From Saturnia japonica (taxonomy: Eukaryota > Arthropoda > Insecta > Lepidoptera > Saturniidae), in NCBI GenBank assembly GCA_033032175.1, contig CM065312.1, forward strand, positions 4,278,001-4,342,000: a DNA stretch of 64,000 nt, given 5' to 3'. The translations under genes and the position numbers were made by a program. Of the stretch, positions 47,796-59,894 are shown piece after piece. The notes under the pieces were generated by a model. It searched no databases, had not been told where the DNA came from, and saw nothing but the letters and a program-made list of their open reading frames with translations. Position 1 is the first letter of the stretch. Each line of letters starts with the position of its first letter.

Positions 47796-49084
47796 TGGCA
47801 AAAAGAACTTCGTCGGTTCAAAAGAATTCTCGCATGAACTGCTATGAATCGCTTTTATATCTAATTTAAAAATTTTAAAAACCAATATACATTATGATTA
47901 CTTTTATGAATTTATATAACTGGCTGTATTTACAGTGCTCATTAGTAGGAGGCGAAATTACAGCCCACTGATCAATAATGAATATAATAAATTTTAATTA
48001 TGATTTTATTAAGTCAAATTAAATTATAATCAATAGGAAAACAAGTTTATAATATTTTATTCCGATAAATTACTTTTAATTTGAAGTTAAAAACTAATTA
48101 ATATGGATATTATCAGAAGTTTCTTTCTATGTTGTGTTTTACATTTGATTTTTGTTGTGAATAAAAGGTTTTTTTCGTTAGGTTTAGCGTTTGGTCACGA
48201 TTTCCTCTAATTAGAGAAAGCCTTAACAGCACGCTCTATGATTTCATCACGATGTTTTCCTTCACCAAAAGCCCAGGATAATTGCAAAGATTCGAACTCA
48301 CAATTTTTTCTATTTTTTGCTGAAGAGAGCTGAGGGAATTTAATAAATATAACGTAAGAGAATAGATTACAAAATTTTGAAAATATTGCAAAACGATATT
48401 TGTAAGTAATTTAATTTAATAATAATACTATTTATATTATGGTATACCGGATTTATTTTCATGTTTCTTACTAGAGATGAGCGTTCCAAAAAACGACTTA
48501 ACTTCAGTTTTCTTAATGTATCTAGGCTCAATTTGGCCAATTCCCGACGTACTTGGACAGTTTGAAGCAAATAAATATAACTCAATATAATATATAAAAG
48601 TTTTGAAAAATTCTTACCTTTTCACAATCTCACAATTGTATTCACAATATTCTTATTTTTGCTTACACAGGGGAAGGGTTCTAAAATCATTGAAAGTAAT
48701 GATATAGCTTTTTGTAATGACTGCGCTGTTGACCGAAAAGGGTCTTGATTGCGTCACCGGGCATGAGGTATGGGTGCAGCCGAAAAAAAAGTAACAATTA
48801 GCGCAAGGGTTCCAGCCAACACGGCTAAACCTTGGGCTGTAACCATGCATGTAATTTCGCCATCTCGTTAACCAACATACATACCACCTTATACATACCT
48901 ATTGAACAATATGCGTGTATGTATTTAGTTTATCTGTCTATTATGTGTAAGTCTAACTGACCAAAAAAAAAGAAAAAACGTCCCTTACAGAATCTGTGTA
49001 CTTATTGTGTAGTGTGCAGTTGTAATTTTTGTTATGCTAGTGAATAGAATGGTTGAATTACTAGTCTATAGTACAGTATTTTCT
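47796..49084. other. spacer
   Basis: 48196-48310 has a retroposon-tail phrase on the minus strand (GGTGAAGGAAAACATCGTGA). The minus 65-codon frame at 48653-48850 is unremarkable. Otherwise AT-rich. Confidence 0.4.
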
Positions 49085-49245
49085 AACGTCCGCCTGGCTA
49101 GTTACTACCCTCAAGTTGAAAGTCTGTCACAAGGCTCCTTTAGTTGTGTTCCTGGTTGTACTTGAGAGCCAGTTTCGCCACTAGCATCGTTATCGTGGGA
49201 TACATCGTCACTTAAAATCAGATGAGATTGTGGACAGAACGCTAA
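49085..49245 (+). mobile_element. SINE-like repeat B, copy 2
   Basis: CTGGCTAGTTACTACCCTCA, TTGTGTTCC, TTGAGAGCCAGT and GGATACATCGTCACTTAAAA align with 8655-8795. It also keeps the tail ATCAGATGAGATTGTGGACA, frequent in lepidopteran SINEs. Confidence 0.6.
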
Positions 49246-49389
49246 AAACAATAAGGGATAAAAACACAGACAAAAAATAACTATATTTCGCAATAAGTGG
49301 CTTCGAGGGCTCCATACCGGAGAATCGGATGTAAACTAATCGTTTGACTAATTATTGTAAAGTATTATTAATTTATTACTATAGGAGAT

Positions 49390-49566
49390 CAGCCCCCTTA
49401 TTACGTATTTCGCAATAGCAAAGCGATAGCAGCAATAGCTAAATATTTGCTTCAAAATGGCAAAATCAGATTGTGTTGTACATTATTAGAATTTGCGATT
49501 TCTAAGCGAAAATTCAGCGATTTCTGCTATCGCTTTGCTATTGTGATATACGTAATGAGGGGGCTG
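49390..49566. mobile_element. palindromic MITE with ~60-bp inverted ends
   Basis: The left end CAGCCCCCTTATTACGTATT and inner AATAGCAAAGCGATAGCAG are mirrored at the right end (GCTATCGCTTTGCTATT, TACGTAATGAGGGGGCTG). The arms of about 63 bases match at roughly 80 percent. The middle is about 50 bases and noncoding. No clear target duplication. Confidence 0.82.
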
Positions 49567-49808
49567 GTTGGCTTTCAATAACGTTGACTAAACAGCAATT
49601 ATTACTTGAAAACGATTACAATAATTGATGGTTGTACGTGCGAATGCAATTTATAAGGCAGATAACATCTTCTGGATCCCATTCAAAGTACGGCTCGCGG
49701 TAAGGGTAATGGGTATCTCGTTCCATTTGTTCAGAAACCATTATCATAGGAAATAAATACACCTCGTGTTTTAAACGGGTTCTATTATTAGCACGTTTTA
49801 ATATATAA

Positions 49809-50110
49809 CACGCGGTGTGTCGCGGCTCAGCACCCCTTTGTTACGCAGTTATTATTATCATCCCGTTGTTTTATTTTTACCTAATTTCAATTTTTAAGTC
49901 CTATCATTTGAGCAATGACATAAGCTTCTCATGTACAAAATTTCATAACAATCGATGAAGCCGTTTTTGAGTTAAATCCGGACATACAAACGAACAACCA
50001 GACAAAATTTTCTAAGGGCATATACTATTATCAGGAAATTAATAATAAATTAATATAACAAACAATTGAATAAACATGTAGAGACAGAACGATAGATTTA
50101 TTAATGTCGA
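49809..50110 (-). mobile_element. Helitron-like element H9
   Basis: A shorter relative of H7: CGCGGTGTGTCGCGG at the left (CTAG degraded), AAATTTCATAACAATCGATG, ATCCGGACATACAAACG, then ATTAATGTCGA at the right. Confidence 0.65.
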
Positions 50111-50690
50111 TATTTTTCTATTTTATATTTGCTGGAATTATTATTATTTCAAAAGATACAATAACAATTTTGAGAAAAAAATAACTTCTAAAAACAAGCT
50201 TTTATCATAAATTTCGAACTAAAAAGTAAATAATATTTTTTATGAGTAAAGTCTCACGAGAAAAGTATCTTTTGTCACTGATCAGAAGCGCAGGCAGTTA
50301 GGTACTAGATGAAAGCTGACATTAACTTAGAACTTTTAAAATGTTTAATACTTCTATAATAGATGGAGCCTCAAGCTTCCTCACTTTTCCTTCAATAATG
50401 TCTTATTTCGTGTTACGACATACCTTATTTTGATACAATGTACTTTTTTCCTATCTTTAAAAACTAATATAGGTACTTTATTTGCTCATTTTTCAAACAC
50501 TTGCAAACAGTTGAAGACCCTAGGGTCTAGGGTCTAGGGTAGGGCTTAAGCCCATACCAAGACTTTCGCCTTTTGACAGTTTTAGTTTCGAACTGCTCGT
50601 CCTAATAGATTACACATAAAGTTATTTTAACAAGAAAAAAAAAAAAAATACCGACTGCAATAAAAATACATACTTAATTAGCTTACTTTA
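50111..50690. other. spacer with a 7-bp repeat
   Basis: GACCCTAGGGTCTAGGGTCT (50516-50535) is part of a short CTAGGGT repeat of about four units. Poly-A at 50634-50648. Otherwise nothing. Confidence 0.5.
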
Positions 50691-50691
50691 A

Positions 50692-50947
50692 ATAGTTAGT
50701 TAGCCTAGTAGTCGTAAGCGCGACTGCTATGAGCGAGGTCCTGGGTTCGAATTCCAGGTCGAGCAAAGTGTTATTGGGGTTTTCCTATGAAATTCTTAGT
50801 AGCAGCTCGGAGTTTGGTTTCGTGCCCGATTAGTGGCAATAGGCTCGCCCCCTATTACATGGGACCTAAAACATACTCGGCGAACTGTGGGTGTACATTA
50901 GTACACCTCTGCCTAACCCTTCGGGGAATACAGGCGTGATGGTATGT
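50692..50947 (+). mobile_element. tRNA-derived SINE, copy 6
   Basis: Head TAGCCTAGTAGTCGTAAGCG, intact B-box GGTTCGAATTCC and complete body. Its first bases are altered (GTTAGTTAGCC in place of CCTCATTAGCC). Confidence 0.9.
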
Positions 50948-51069
50948 ACGTTTAATTTAAAAAAATCATGTGTGCAATTCAGACGTGGTAGAAGTGAAAC
51001 CATCACATCTATGTTGTTTTTTTTAATTCAGAAGAATATCAAATACACACTAATTTAAAGTTTTTGAAA

Positions 51070-52091
51070 ATGTAGATACAAGTACTCACAATCATTATTC
51101 ACAATATCATATTCAATGAAGGCATCACCTTGCACATTTGAAATGTAGATACAAGTACTCACAATCATTATTCACAATATCATATTCAATGAAGGCATCA
51201 CCTTGCACATTTGAAATGTAGATACAAGTACTCACAATCATTATTCACAATGTCATTTTCAATGAAGGCATCACCTTGCACATTTGAAATGTAGATACAA
51301 GTACTCACAATCATTATTCACAATGTCATTTTCAATGAAGGCATCACCTTGCACATTTGAAATGTAGATACAAGTACTCACAATCATTATTCACAATGTC
51401 ATTTTCAATGAAGGCATCACCTTGCACATTTGAAATGTAGATACAAGTACTCACAATCATTATTCACAATGTCATTTTCAATGAAGGCATCACCTTGCAC
51501 ATTTGAAATGTAGATACAAGTACTCACAATCATTATTCACAATGTCATTTTCAATGAAGGCATCACCTTGCACATTTGAAATGTAGATACAAGTACTCAC
51601 AATCATTATTCACAATGTCATTTTCAATGAAGGCATCACCTTGCACATTTGAAATGTAGATACAAGTACTCACAATCATTATTCACAATGTCATTTTCAA
51701 TGAAGGCATCACCTTGCACATTTGAAATGTAGATACAAGTACTCACAATCATTATTCACAATGTCATTTTCAATGAAGGCATCACCTTGCACATTTGAAA
51801 TGTAGATACAAGTACTCACAATCATTATTCACAATGTCATTTTCAATGAAGGCATCACCTTGCACATTTGAAATGTAGATACAAGTACTCACAATCATTA
51901 TTCACAATGTCATTTTCAATGAAGGCATCACCTTGCACATTTGAAATGTAGATACAAGTACTCACAATCATTATTCACAATGTCATTTTCAATGAAGGCA
52001 TCACCTTGCACATTTGAAATGTAGATACAAGTACTCACAATCATTATTCACAATGTCATTTTCAATGAAGGCATCACCTTGCACATTTGAA
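51070..52091 (+). repeat. tandem array, 14 x 73 bp
   Basis: The unit starts ATGTAGATACAAGTACTCAC and ends TTGCACATTTGAA. Starts recur every 73 bases from 51070 to 52019, and 1022 bases equal exactly 14 units. Units 1-2 read AATATCATATTC where units 3-14 read AATGTCATTTTC. Within each group I see no other differences. 73 is not a multiple of 3 and the units contain stops, so it is noncoding. Confidence 0.98.
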
Positions 52092-52215
52092 ATACCTATC
52101 CATGGGAATATCATGTGTAAAAAGTACAAGCGTATAATACGTACACGTATACAAAACACCACGGTTGTTGTGATGCCTTTTCCTAACTAATAACTAAACA
52201 AAGTGGGATCTTCTG

Positions 52216-52295
52216 ACAAGATTTTTGCTCTCTTGTCAGAACTATCTAGGGAGTTTGTTTAACATCTCAAAATTCGTACTTTTTAATGTTCGTAC
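52216..52295 (+). repeat. LSREF-motif repeat, copy 1
   Basis: A frame reads FALLSELSREFV, stop, HLKIRTF. It matches copies at 52330, 54425 and 55435 at DNA and protein level (CTATCTAGGGAGTTT). Confidence 0.6.
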
Positions 52296-52329
52296 CTACT
52301 TTTGTAGAGTTTGAATTTGCAACTTACAT

Positions 52330-52390
52330 ATTTTTATTTTAGTTTCCTCTAGGGAGTTTTTGTGATAAAATGCAAACTTGTACTTTGGTA
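52330..52390 (+). repeat. LSREF-motif repeat, copy 2
   Basis: The frame reads VSSREFL then stops and NANLYF; CTCTAGGGAGTTTTTGTGAT. It lies 105 bases after copy 1 in the same direction. Confidence 0.5.
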
Positions 52391-52828
52391 ACGTAATTTA
52401 CAAAATCCATAATTTTATTTTATTATAGAGCTCTCATTTTAGCGCCATCTAATATTACATCTGTACGAACTGGAAATGGTGTAATTTGCCATCATTGATC
52501 ATTGAAAATTTTTCCCATACTGTTTGTAAAGAGGCCGCTAACCGAAATAATTTAATTTCTACGACTAAAGTACCTTAACACAATATCAATCGGTAACAGT
52601 ATGTCATAAGTATTGTCTAAAAAGTTTTGTTTCGTGCCTTTTTAATGAGGAATAAAATTCATTATTGCGTGGCAACAAACCTCTTTTGTACCATTTTACC
52701 ATTGCCTAAAACTTTCCTGAGGGTTCCTATCTCATTTTCTCCCACGTTAAATCTTATGAATTTATGTGTCTGTGTCTTTTGATTGTCGCTTTTTTGTTTC
52801 GTCGACCTTCAAATCACAACGATGCTAA
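52391..52828. other. AT-rich spacer
   Basis: Nothing recognised. Confidence 0.5.
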
Positions 52829-53052
52829 AGAAATTTTCACTTAAAAAAATATTTTTCTATTTTTGCTTTTTATTTCATTCCCAGACATCGCGTACTTAAA
52901 TAAAATATTGCTTATGTCACTACTGCAATTAAGTTCGAATCTAACGACACCTCGTTTGATAAAATCCATCAAACCGTTTAGGCTACAGAGCGTGCAAAGG
53001 AAATAGACATTACATACGCTTGAAAAATAACCCCCATTTTTCGCAGTCGGGT
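52829..53052 (-). repeat. GTAGCCTAAACGG repeat, copy 5
   Basis: The minus strand reads CCCGACTGCGAAAAATGGGG, CTCTGTAGCCTAAACGGTTT, GAGGTGTCGTTAGATTCGAA and GATGTCTGGGAATGAAATAA, a clean copy. It marks the family 5' phrase CCCGACTGCGAAAA. Confidence 0.75.
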
Positions 53053-53700
53053 GATAACATAATAGTATTGAATCGATTCAGAAGTTAACTCGATAGCTAT
53101 ATCCTTATCGTGACATCTACTTTCAAGTTGTTCCATCGAAATCCTCAATTTAGTAAAATCGACTAAATATCTATCGATATCATGTCGTCCGTGAACATAA
53201 TATTATCACTGGTGGTGACTTGGTGAATATTGCTCACGACAGCAATACACTCGTGTAGGAACGTCACGGACGATTCACACCGACAGATTTACGTGATCAT
53301 AATAAGAGACGACGCGTCCGTGTCATACCCAAATTGGGCACAATACTTTATGTATTGTAATGAGGTGTGATGTACTCTGTCCGAATTGGGTTTCCTGAAA
53401 TCGACATGTTCTTGGAACACAATACCGAGTTGGAACACGTTGTCACGTCACGCCTACATGACGTTTTGATAACACGTACATTTAAAAAATTGTATTTTAT
53501 TTTCAACTTTTTTAACTTATTCCATTTTCACTGATTTACTTACGTAATATTTTATAATAGCTTTATTTAACATAGATATGTCAGAAAACTGGTCCTACGT
53601 TACAATTTCAGTATAGGTAGGTTGATTAAAAATAGTACAGAACATTGTGTTAATTTAGTGTACAGTTTCGTTATAATAAATGAGACAAACATCTTAGCAT
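53053..53700. other. spacer with short inverted pairs
   Basis: GC-richer around 53240-53460; CACGGACG (53258) pairs with CGTCCGTG (53314). ACCCAAATTGGGC and CCGAATTGGGT are small palindromic motifs. No frame. Confidence 0.4.
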
Positions 53701-53747
53701 TCCATGGATTCGACGTGCGGGTGCCGGGTCCATCGTGTAGCAGACAG

Positions 53748-53866
53748 AGGGAACACGAGCAGTCCCCGGGACTTGCGACTCAGGTGTAGGTTTAAGGGGC
53801 CCCTTATGATGCACATCAGCACTCACCTTGACTGCCCGCGATACCCTCCCTGCCAAGCCAGATTTG
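53748..53866 (+). CDS. candidate GC-rich exon (strand uncertain)
   Basis: A GC-rich block in very AT-rich flanks. Forward, it is bounded by CGTGTAGCAGACAG (acceptor) and TTTGGTAAGA (donor at 53867), but all forward frames are short. On the minus strand a 61-codon frame (53856-53671) crosses it, with GGCTTGGCAG as an acceptor and GTCAAGGTGAGT as a donor, which would leave a 23-base exon. Composition and splice-like signals are suggestive; the product is unknown. Confidence 0.25.
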
Positions 53867-53899
53867 GTAAGAGCCTGTTAATGCTTCTTTAGTAAATAA

Positions 53900-54424
53900 T
53901 AATAATAAAATAATAATTTCCCAAACAATTTCATGTTATTAATAATTTACGATATTACTATTAAAAATAATACTTTATTAAAATTATAAATGACGTCAGG
54001 TATAAAATGAAATGTAATATTGATAATGTTATTTTAATAAATAACCATTAATAAATGATTAAATAAATTTATTACATATTAAAAAATACGAATTTCTTAG
54101 ATATTACTCTAGAAACGTTAATAGAATTCAAGAATAGAATAAGTCGATGACACTGTCTTAGAATTATTTCGATGAGGCAATCAGTGCTCATATATATATG
54201 TGATGAACGACATCACCATTACATATATTTCAATATATTAGTCGCAACTAGATCTCTGTGGTCGCAACATTGTTATCAGGATTCAATAAATAAAACTAAC
54301 TTCAATGGTTTTCTTTTTTTATTTAATGACACCTGTGTTCATCATCATTTTTGCCAACGTCACGTGAATACAATATTTTTTCTTATTATTCTTGTAATCT
54401 TCACACATAGGTTGAACGAGATGG
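53900..54424. other. AT-rich spacer
   Basis: Simple AT/AAT-rich sequence at 53895-54100. The 108-codon forward frame starting 54172 is AT-driven until it enters the repeat at 54425. Confidence 0.45.
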
Positions 54425-54500
54425 CATCTCCCTTGCTAAAACTGTCCAAAGGGTTTTTGCGGCAACTTAAAACGCATCTTTCTAGTTATTATTTATAATC
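54425..54500 (+). repeat. LSREF-motif repeat, copy 3
   Basis: The frame reads SPLLKLSKGFLRQLKTHLSS then YYL and a stop, aligning with copy 4 (APLLELTREFLWHLRIHG). Confidence 0.6.
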
Positions 54501-55134
54501 CAGTTCACTTGTGCACAATATCCAAACTATATCAAGTGAAATGCCGCAAAAATTACATAAAGTAATTATAAAGTTACAAAATTACCAAATAAAAAAGTTT
54601 ATGAATTAAAATAAATATTACCGTTTGACAGTTCAGATACCGATAAAAACTTAGCTTAGTGGTGAAGGGAAATTGTTACTGCGTTGATTTAGATTATAGA
54701 ATCATACTTAACTAAGGAAAAAATTGAAAAAAATTGAGGTATTAAATTACATTACTATTATGCCTATTGAAATTATGAACAAGTTTCTAAATCAAACGAA
54801 CGTCTTTCCAATTCCATGCTGCCAGATTATCGAATGTTAGTAGTAATCGAGTGCAGAGAAATAAAAAGATTATTAGAAGCACAGAGTACATTTGTCTATA
54901 GGAGAAATTAGAAGTTTTTGGTGGGATGTCAAAAGGTTAAAGGTTATGGGTTTTTGTATTTCATTCAAAAAATTGTGTTATTTTACCCTGTATTCAGTAA
55001 TACATGTGGCATTTTGCTTATAGCAAGTGAAATGGATTCAAAATCCAAATATTTTATATTCAATTTAAGTACTAAGAAGGCAGCTATGAATGTCAATACA
55101 CTAACACCGATTCTATTATATATACTTATAGTAT
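54501..55134. other. AT-rich spacer
   Basis: No gene. The 108-codon frame from 54918 is AT-driven and then reads into SINE copy 7. Confidence 0.5.
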
Positions 55135-55381
55135 GTAATATTACATACCATCACGCCTGTATCCCCAGAGGGTTAGGCAGAAGTGCACTAATGTTCGCTG
55201 GGTATGTTTTTTGGTCCCGTGTACCGCAAGCTTATTGCCATTAATCGGGCGCAAAGCCAAACGTAGACCTGTTTCTGAGAATTTCATAAGAAAACTCAAT
55301 AACAGTTTGCTCTACCTGGGAGTCGAACCCAGGACCTCGAGCATAGCATTTGCGCTTGCGACCACTAGGCTAATGAGGCAG
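55135..55381 (-). mobile_element. tRNA-derived SINE, copy 7, with target duplication
   Basis: Full head and body on the minus strand (CTGCCTCATTAGCCTAGTGG, GGTTCGACTCCCAGGTAG). It is flanked by the 9-bp direct repeat TTATAGTAT at 55126-55134 and 55382-55390. Confidence 0.93.
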
Positions 55382-55404
55382 TTATAGTATAATATAATAT
55401 ATTA

Positions 55405-55520
55405 TATATATAGCAATATATTGGAAATAATAACATGGACCATGAATTCTGAGATGCCACAAAAACTCCCTAGTAAGTTCTAACAAGGGAGCAAACAACT
55501 TGTTAGAATACAGAATCATC
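55405..55520 (-). repeat. LSREF-motif repeat, copy 4
   Basis: The minus frame reads LFAPLLELTREFLWHLRIHG then PCYYF, the least damaged copy. It is part of an 80-codon open frame (55624-55382) with a hydrophobic, Ile/Phe-rich remainder. Confidence 0.6.
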
Positions 55521-57085
55521 ATAAGACAGGACACTATATTAACTCTATAATGGTAGCAATGGTCTTCAATAAAGAGGACTATTTGCCAAGTTAGGAAGAA
55601 GAAGAAGATTATTAGTAATGTCAATTAACTGTAACTTCCCACAAGAATCAGAATGGTACGCAGTTTAAAAAAGTAGGTATAATTAATATAAATTATATAT
55701 GATTCTCGATTCACTTTATGAAACTTTATTTCGAAGCATAACCATAAAATGTTTTTGGACAGTTTTATTGTTAATCAATAAAATCCATTAACACTTCTAA
55801 GGGTACTCGATACTGTGGGAATCTCTAGAAAGTTGTCATAAAAACCGGATTAAGCAGTCGAATTTGCGAGGTGAAACCCTGTGTACCACGTGCAGATGTG
55901 TTACAGGTGTACGAATGTCCTTATTTACAATATTATTTATTGCTCCGCAATATTGAAGAATTTTTAACGATTTTATAAAAACGTATTTATTTACTTTTTA
56001 TTTAAATGTTAAATATATTTTTCGCCAGTATGAAGTAATAAATTAAATCTATACTTATTTGGTGTTTTGTAACGCTAAATTATAACGTCTAAATAATGTA
56101 TGAGTCGTAATACAAAGTAAATCTAAACCATTTCTGTAATTTTCGTTTGCTAACTCATTTTGACGTACCAAAATTGATACGAAAGATATATAATAAAATC
56201 AACCAAATATTTTTTTTCCAATAACTTACAAAGTTAACTTTTGTTCCACGGCGACCTTTTATTAATTGTTTTAATTAATAAATTGCTCCATATTATTGCT
56301 TCGTACGTTTCTGTACTCGTTTATGTATGTCGATGAAAAATATGTGGTTTTTGATATAAAAGCGTTCTGATGGGACGTCGCTATGTGCCATTCAGCCAAC
56401 TCCGTGCTCCCTTCTCAATACTTTTATTGAACGTTTCTCTCACTAGAACACTACACACACTCACAAGTTAACACCTTTACGTGTGTAACAGCGTGGTTTA
56501 TTGGTCTTATAGGTTTATATTTTATCAGTAAAATAATATATCTATTCGTTTTGTAAATAATTTAATAAAAATAAAATAATTAATTAACATTAATATGTTA
56601 TTTCATATTGTATAGGTAACTGTATGAATATTTGTTTTTATTTATTCATATTTCAATATAAAAATAATACTTAATTTAGATATTTCAAATCTGCCAGGCG
56701 CCCCATGACGCCTCTAATTTTTTTCTATTCGTCTGCATCAAATTATCATTTCAAATACTTATTACTACTTGAGATACTACAAATATACTTTGAGGATTAA
56801 TAAGTCCAAATTTAATTTAACTAATTATGCAAATTTGTTAAAATGGATATACCTTTTTTACAAATACTTATTTTAGTGACAACCAAACCTTTTGATAACG
56901 ACCTACTTTTGTTGTTGTTTTTAACTGGTCTGAGCGGGTCAGGGTTTCGAGAAAAGTAGACAATTACTACTGTCGATCCCAGAAGTTCAAGTTGAAAAGT
57001 TTCTTACGCGAAAAGTTGAAATAAAATTATGCACAATATTAATGAAAATAGAATAGTTATTTTGCAGCATTCATTATGATTATCG
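55521..57085. other. AT-rich spacer
   Basis: GGAAGAAGAAGAAGATT at 55592 may be a LINE (GAA)n tail. GGCGCCCCATGACGCC at 56698 is a small palindrome. No gene. Confidence 0.45.
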
Positions 57086-57113
57086 ATAGTTAGTGTCAAC
57101 ATCACTATTACAG

Positions 57114-57224
57114 CGGGCGCCATTGCAATCTATCCATCAAGATTTCTATCAGAAATTCAGATGGGCACCGTATTTCCCGTATAAGTTATACGGGTTCCCG
57201 ACGACAACATCGGCAATAAACTAG
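57114..57224 (+). CDS. candidate terminal exon or chance frame; contains a palindrome
   Basis: After an acceptor-like CATCACTATTACAG, 36 codons run to TAG at 57222. The stretch is rich in aromatic residues (HQDFYQKFRWAPYFPYK) and of normal composition. CCCGTATAA-G-TTATACGGG (57176-57194) is a perfect 9-bp palindrome inside. No homology recognised. Confidence 0.18.
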   Translation, partial: RAPLQSIHQDFYQKFRWAPYFPYKLYGFPTTTSAIN

Positions 57225-59894
57225 CGGTCCGCCTTTGTGTTGCTTCCCCACGTATGATACAGAAATCGATTATTGTGAGAAAACCACGTCTATTCATTTC
57301 AAATGGTAGGGTTCATTTGATTTTATTCTATCCGGTACAAATATTAAATAAATTAATCGATAAGAATTAAATATCTAGTAACCTCTTCTTAGTGTTTATT
57401 TGTGCGTACTATAGTATCTGCATTGGGTGTTAAGTTCGATATAAATTCATTAAAAATATAAACGATCCTTAATTACAAGTAAGTACATGCGTCTTACATT
57501 CATAAAAATATGTTTTTCTAAATAGATTCTTTTTTGGTATATTTTTTATGTTTTATTTATTTCACAAGATAATTGGATATAATTTTAAATCATCAACATA
57601 CATTTTAAAAGAGGATGACAAATATATTATGTAATGTAATATTTATATTAAATATATTTTACGTTAACAAATATTATTTGAAAAAAAAGGGCCCAGATTC
57701 AATCCCTGAGGAATTCCCACTGGTACGATTTTTTCCATTGATCTGTATCCATGTATACAGACTAATTGCGAACGATTACACAAATATGTTTCGCACTGTC
57801 TCAGTAAGGAGCCATGAATACCAATTTCTGCTAGCGTCCTAACAACAAGACAACACGGCTAATAATTTTTTAAATTCAGTATTTACAGCATGTACCTCTT
57901 TCTCTTAGTCTATTTCATGTACAATCTCAGTTATATATTCAGTTAGATTTGACTCAGTAGATTTTTTAGGACGGAAACAATGTTGGTTGTGGTGTAGGAT
58001 TTGAGACACATGACTTCAAAAGCAAAACCTTCCTTGATGCCCTCCTCTGCCGTTCGACGGTGTGCGCTGGCCATTATTAAACAATCGAGTTGTTTGATTG
58101 TTTCCAATTAAAATGACGTGGGGAACGGCACAGGAGCGAGTATAAGTGGATTAAAACGAATGCGATTACCGAAATACCGACCGTCGCTAAGATACAGTGC
58201 TAGTTCATTCAAGTTTTAGGATGTAGCGAGATCTAATTAAGGCGTCTTCTATAGATCAAACTAATACACCTCTTACATGCCATACATGCGCCCCTTTGTT
58301 TGCCCTTATCATAGTAATATATCAGATGCGCGTGCAAGGGTGATACTTAGACTCAACTCTAATGACTAATGAGTCTCAACAGATAAGATCATCCGAATAC
58401 TTCGTAACATATTACTAATAACATAATATAAGTATCCAATTTGGAGGTTCAACAAACACGATTCAAAAAAGTTTACAACATTTCGTAGTAAGCCTCAAAT
58501 TGTAATCACAAATTTCTGATTGGTACAAAAAGTTAATATAATTATGATATTTGACTGAACAAATACGATGAAAGTCTGTATGCTTTGTATTAAGCATTTA
58601 TTTTTAAAAACAGCTATTGTAATCGCAAAATACTGTAAATTTTCTGGTTGATATTGCAATCGAAAATCAGCGCTGGGGCCATCAGAACAGTGGCATCCAG
58701 CTTATGCCGAGTTGTACGCCCTTTGTAGTGCACTACTGCGCATAGGGATTGTATATTTTGTCTGTAAAAACTTTGCGTTCGTATTTTCACAGCAATAAAT
58801 ATATTTTCTTTCTTTCAAATACATATAATATACCTCGCGGAACAGTAACCAGTATATTTTATTTCGATCGAAACGTATTACTAATGGTCTATGCTAACGA
58901 AGCAATTTTATAATCCAATTTATTTACTATAAAAAAGAAACCCGTTGGTCGATCTATCGGTACCCGAAATTTGAGCATAAGGTATAATTTGAGAATCAAT
59001 TGTGTGCATCGAGCAACTACCGCAAGGAACCACACGGAATAAATAGTCTGAACTGACACTTAAGATTTCTAGGGTTGACAAGCAGTTGTTTTATTGTTAA
59101 ATTTTATAATATTAGATAAATTATTAATAGATTTCACTAGAGTACAATCGGACAATCTAGGTATAATTTATTTACAAATTAAATTTCTCCTTTGTTTTTA
59201 ACTAATTATTTTTGGAATAAAATAATAAATAAAGAAACAATGGGATTTCTTGGGGGGTTTTAAACCAAATTTATTTACATATTGTTAAAAAATTCCTTAT
59301 AAAATCACAATATTAAATTATTTTTTTATTCTTCTCCCCCGATTACAAATTATTTGAAATGCAGCTGCCGGAACACATTTCTAAGTGCTTGGATACAGAT
59401 TTGCGACTTAAAGATGTAAGCTATTTAGGCGAGCATTATATAATGGCGTACCACAAAATGCCAATATACCATATTATATTATACACTAATAATAATGTTA
59501 GTTATAAACAAAACACAATTCTCACAATAAAATTATAGACGATTATTATTTTTAACAAGTTTCACTCATCGATTGCTGGCTAACCCTAATCGAGTACCGG
59601 TTCCATGACAAATAATATGAATGATCACTGTCGACGAACTCGGATGCCTGTCTGTCATCGGCAAAAACATTTCGACAGGCCACGTTAAATTCGATAAAAA
59701 CGAATCGATATAACTACGAGAAATGCTACGAGTTACTGAGTTTTTGTATACACCTGCGCCGCCAACTCGATATATGTATTTGGGGTTTGTTATTTTGAAA
59801 TACCAACTTTTTGAGGCCAAGGTAATAAATAGAATTCATTGTTTATTTTTCTATACTTTATAATTTTATATAAAGCCTAAGAGTTTTTTTTGTT
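57225..59894. other. spacer, no gene accepted
   Basis: 58030-58250 is GC-richer with TATAAG at 58141 but no start/donor pattern. 58675-58830 ends CAGCAATAAATATATTTTCT and CTTTC, like a retroelement 3' end with a poly(A) signal. The minus 84-codon frame at 59566-59820 shows no motif. The rest is AT-rich. Confidence 0.4.

Noticed and set aside
50516..50545. interstitial telomere repeat
   Set aside because: The unit is CTAGGGT (7 bp), not the insect TTAGG, and only about four units are present.
51070..52091. CRISPR-like repeat array
   Set aside because: The 73-bp units are contiguous with no variable spacers, and the genome is eukaryotic.
54918..55244. 108-codon forward ORF as a gene
   Set aside because: It is AT-driven, then runs antisense into SINE copy 7. 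No motif.
58030..58250. TATA promoter with gene start
   Set aside because: TATAAG is present but no initiator at the right spacing and no start codon with donor follow.
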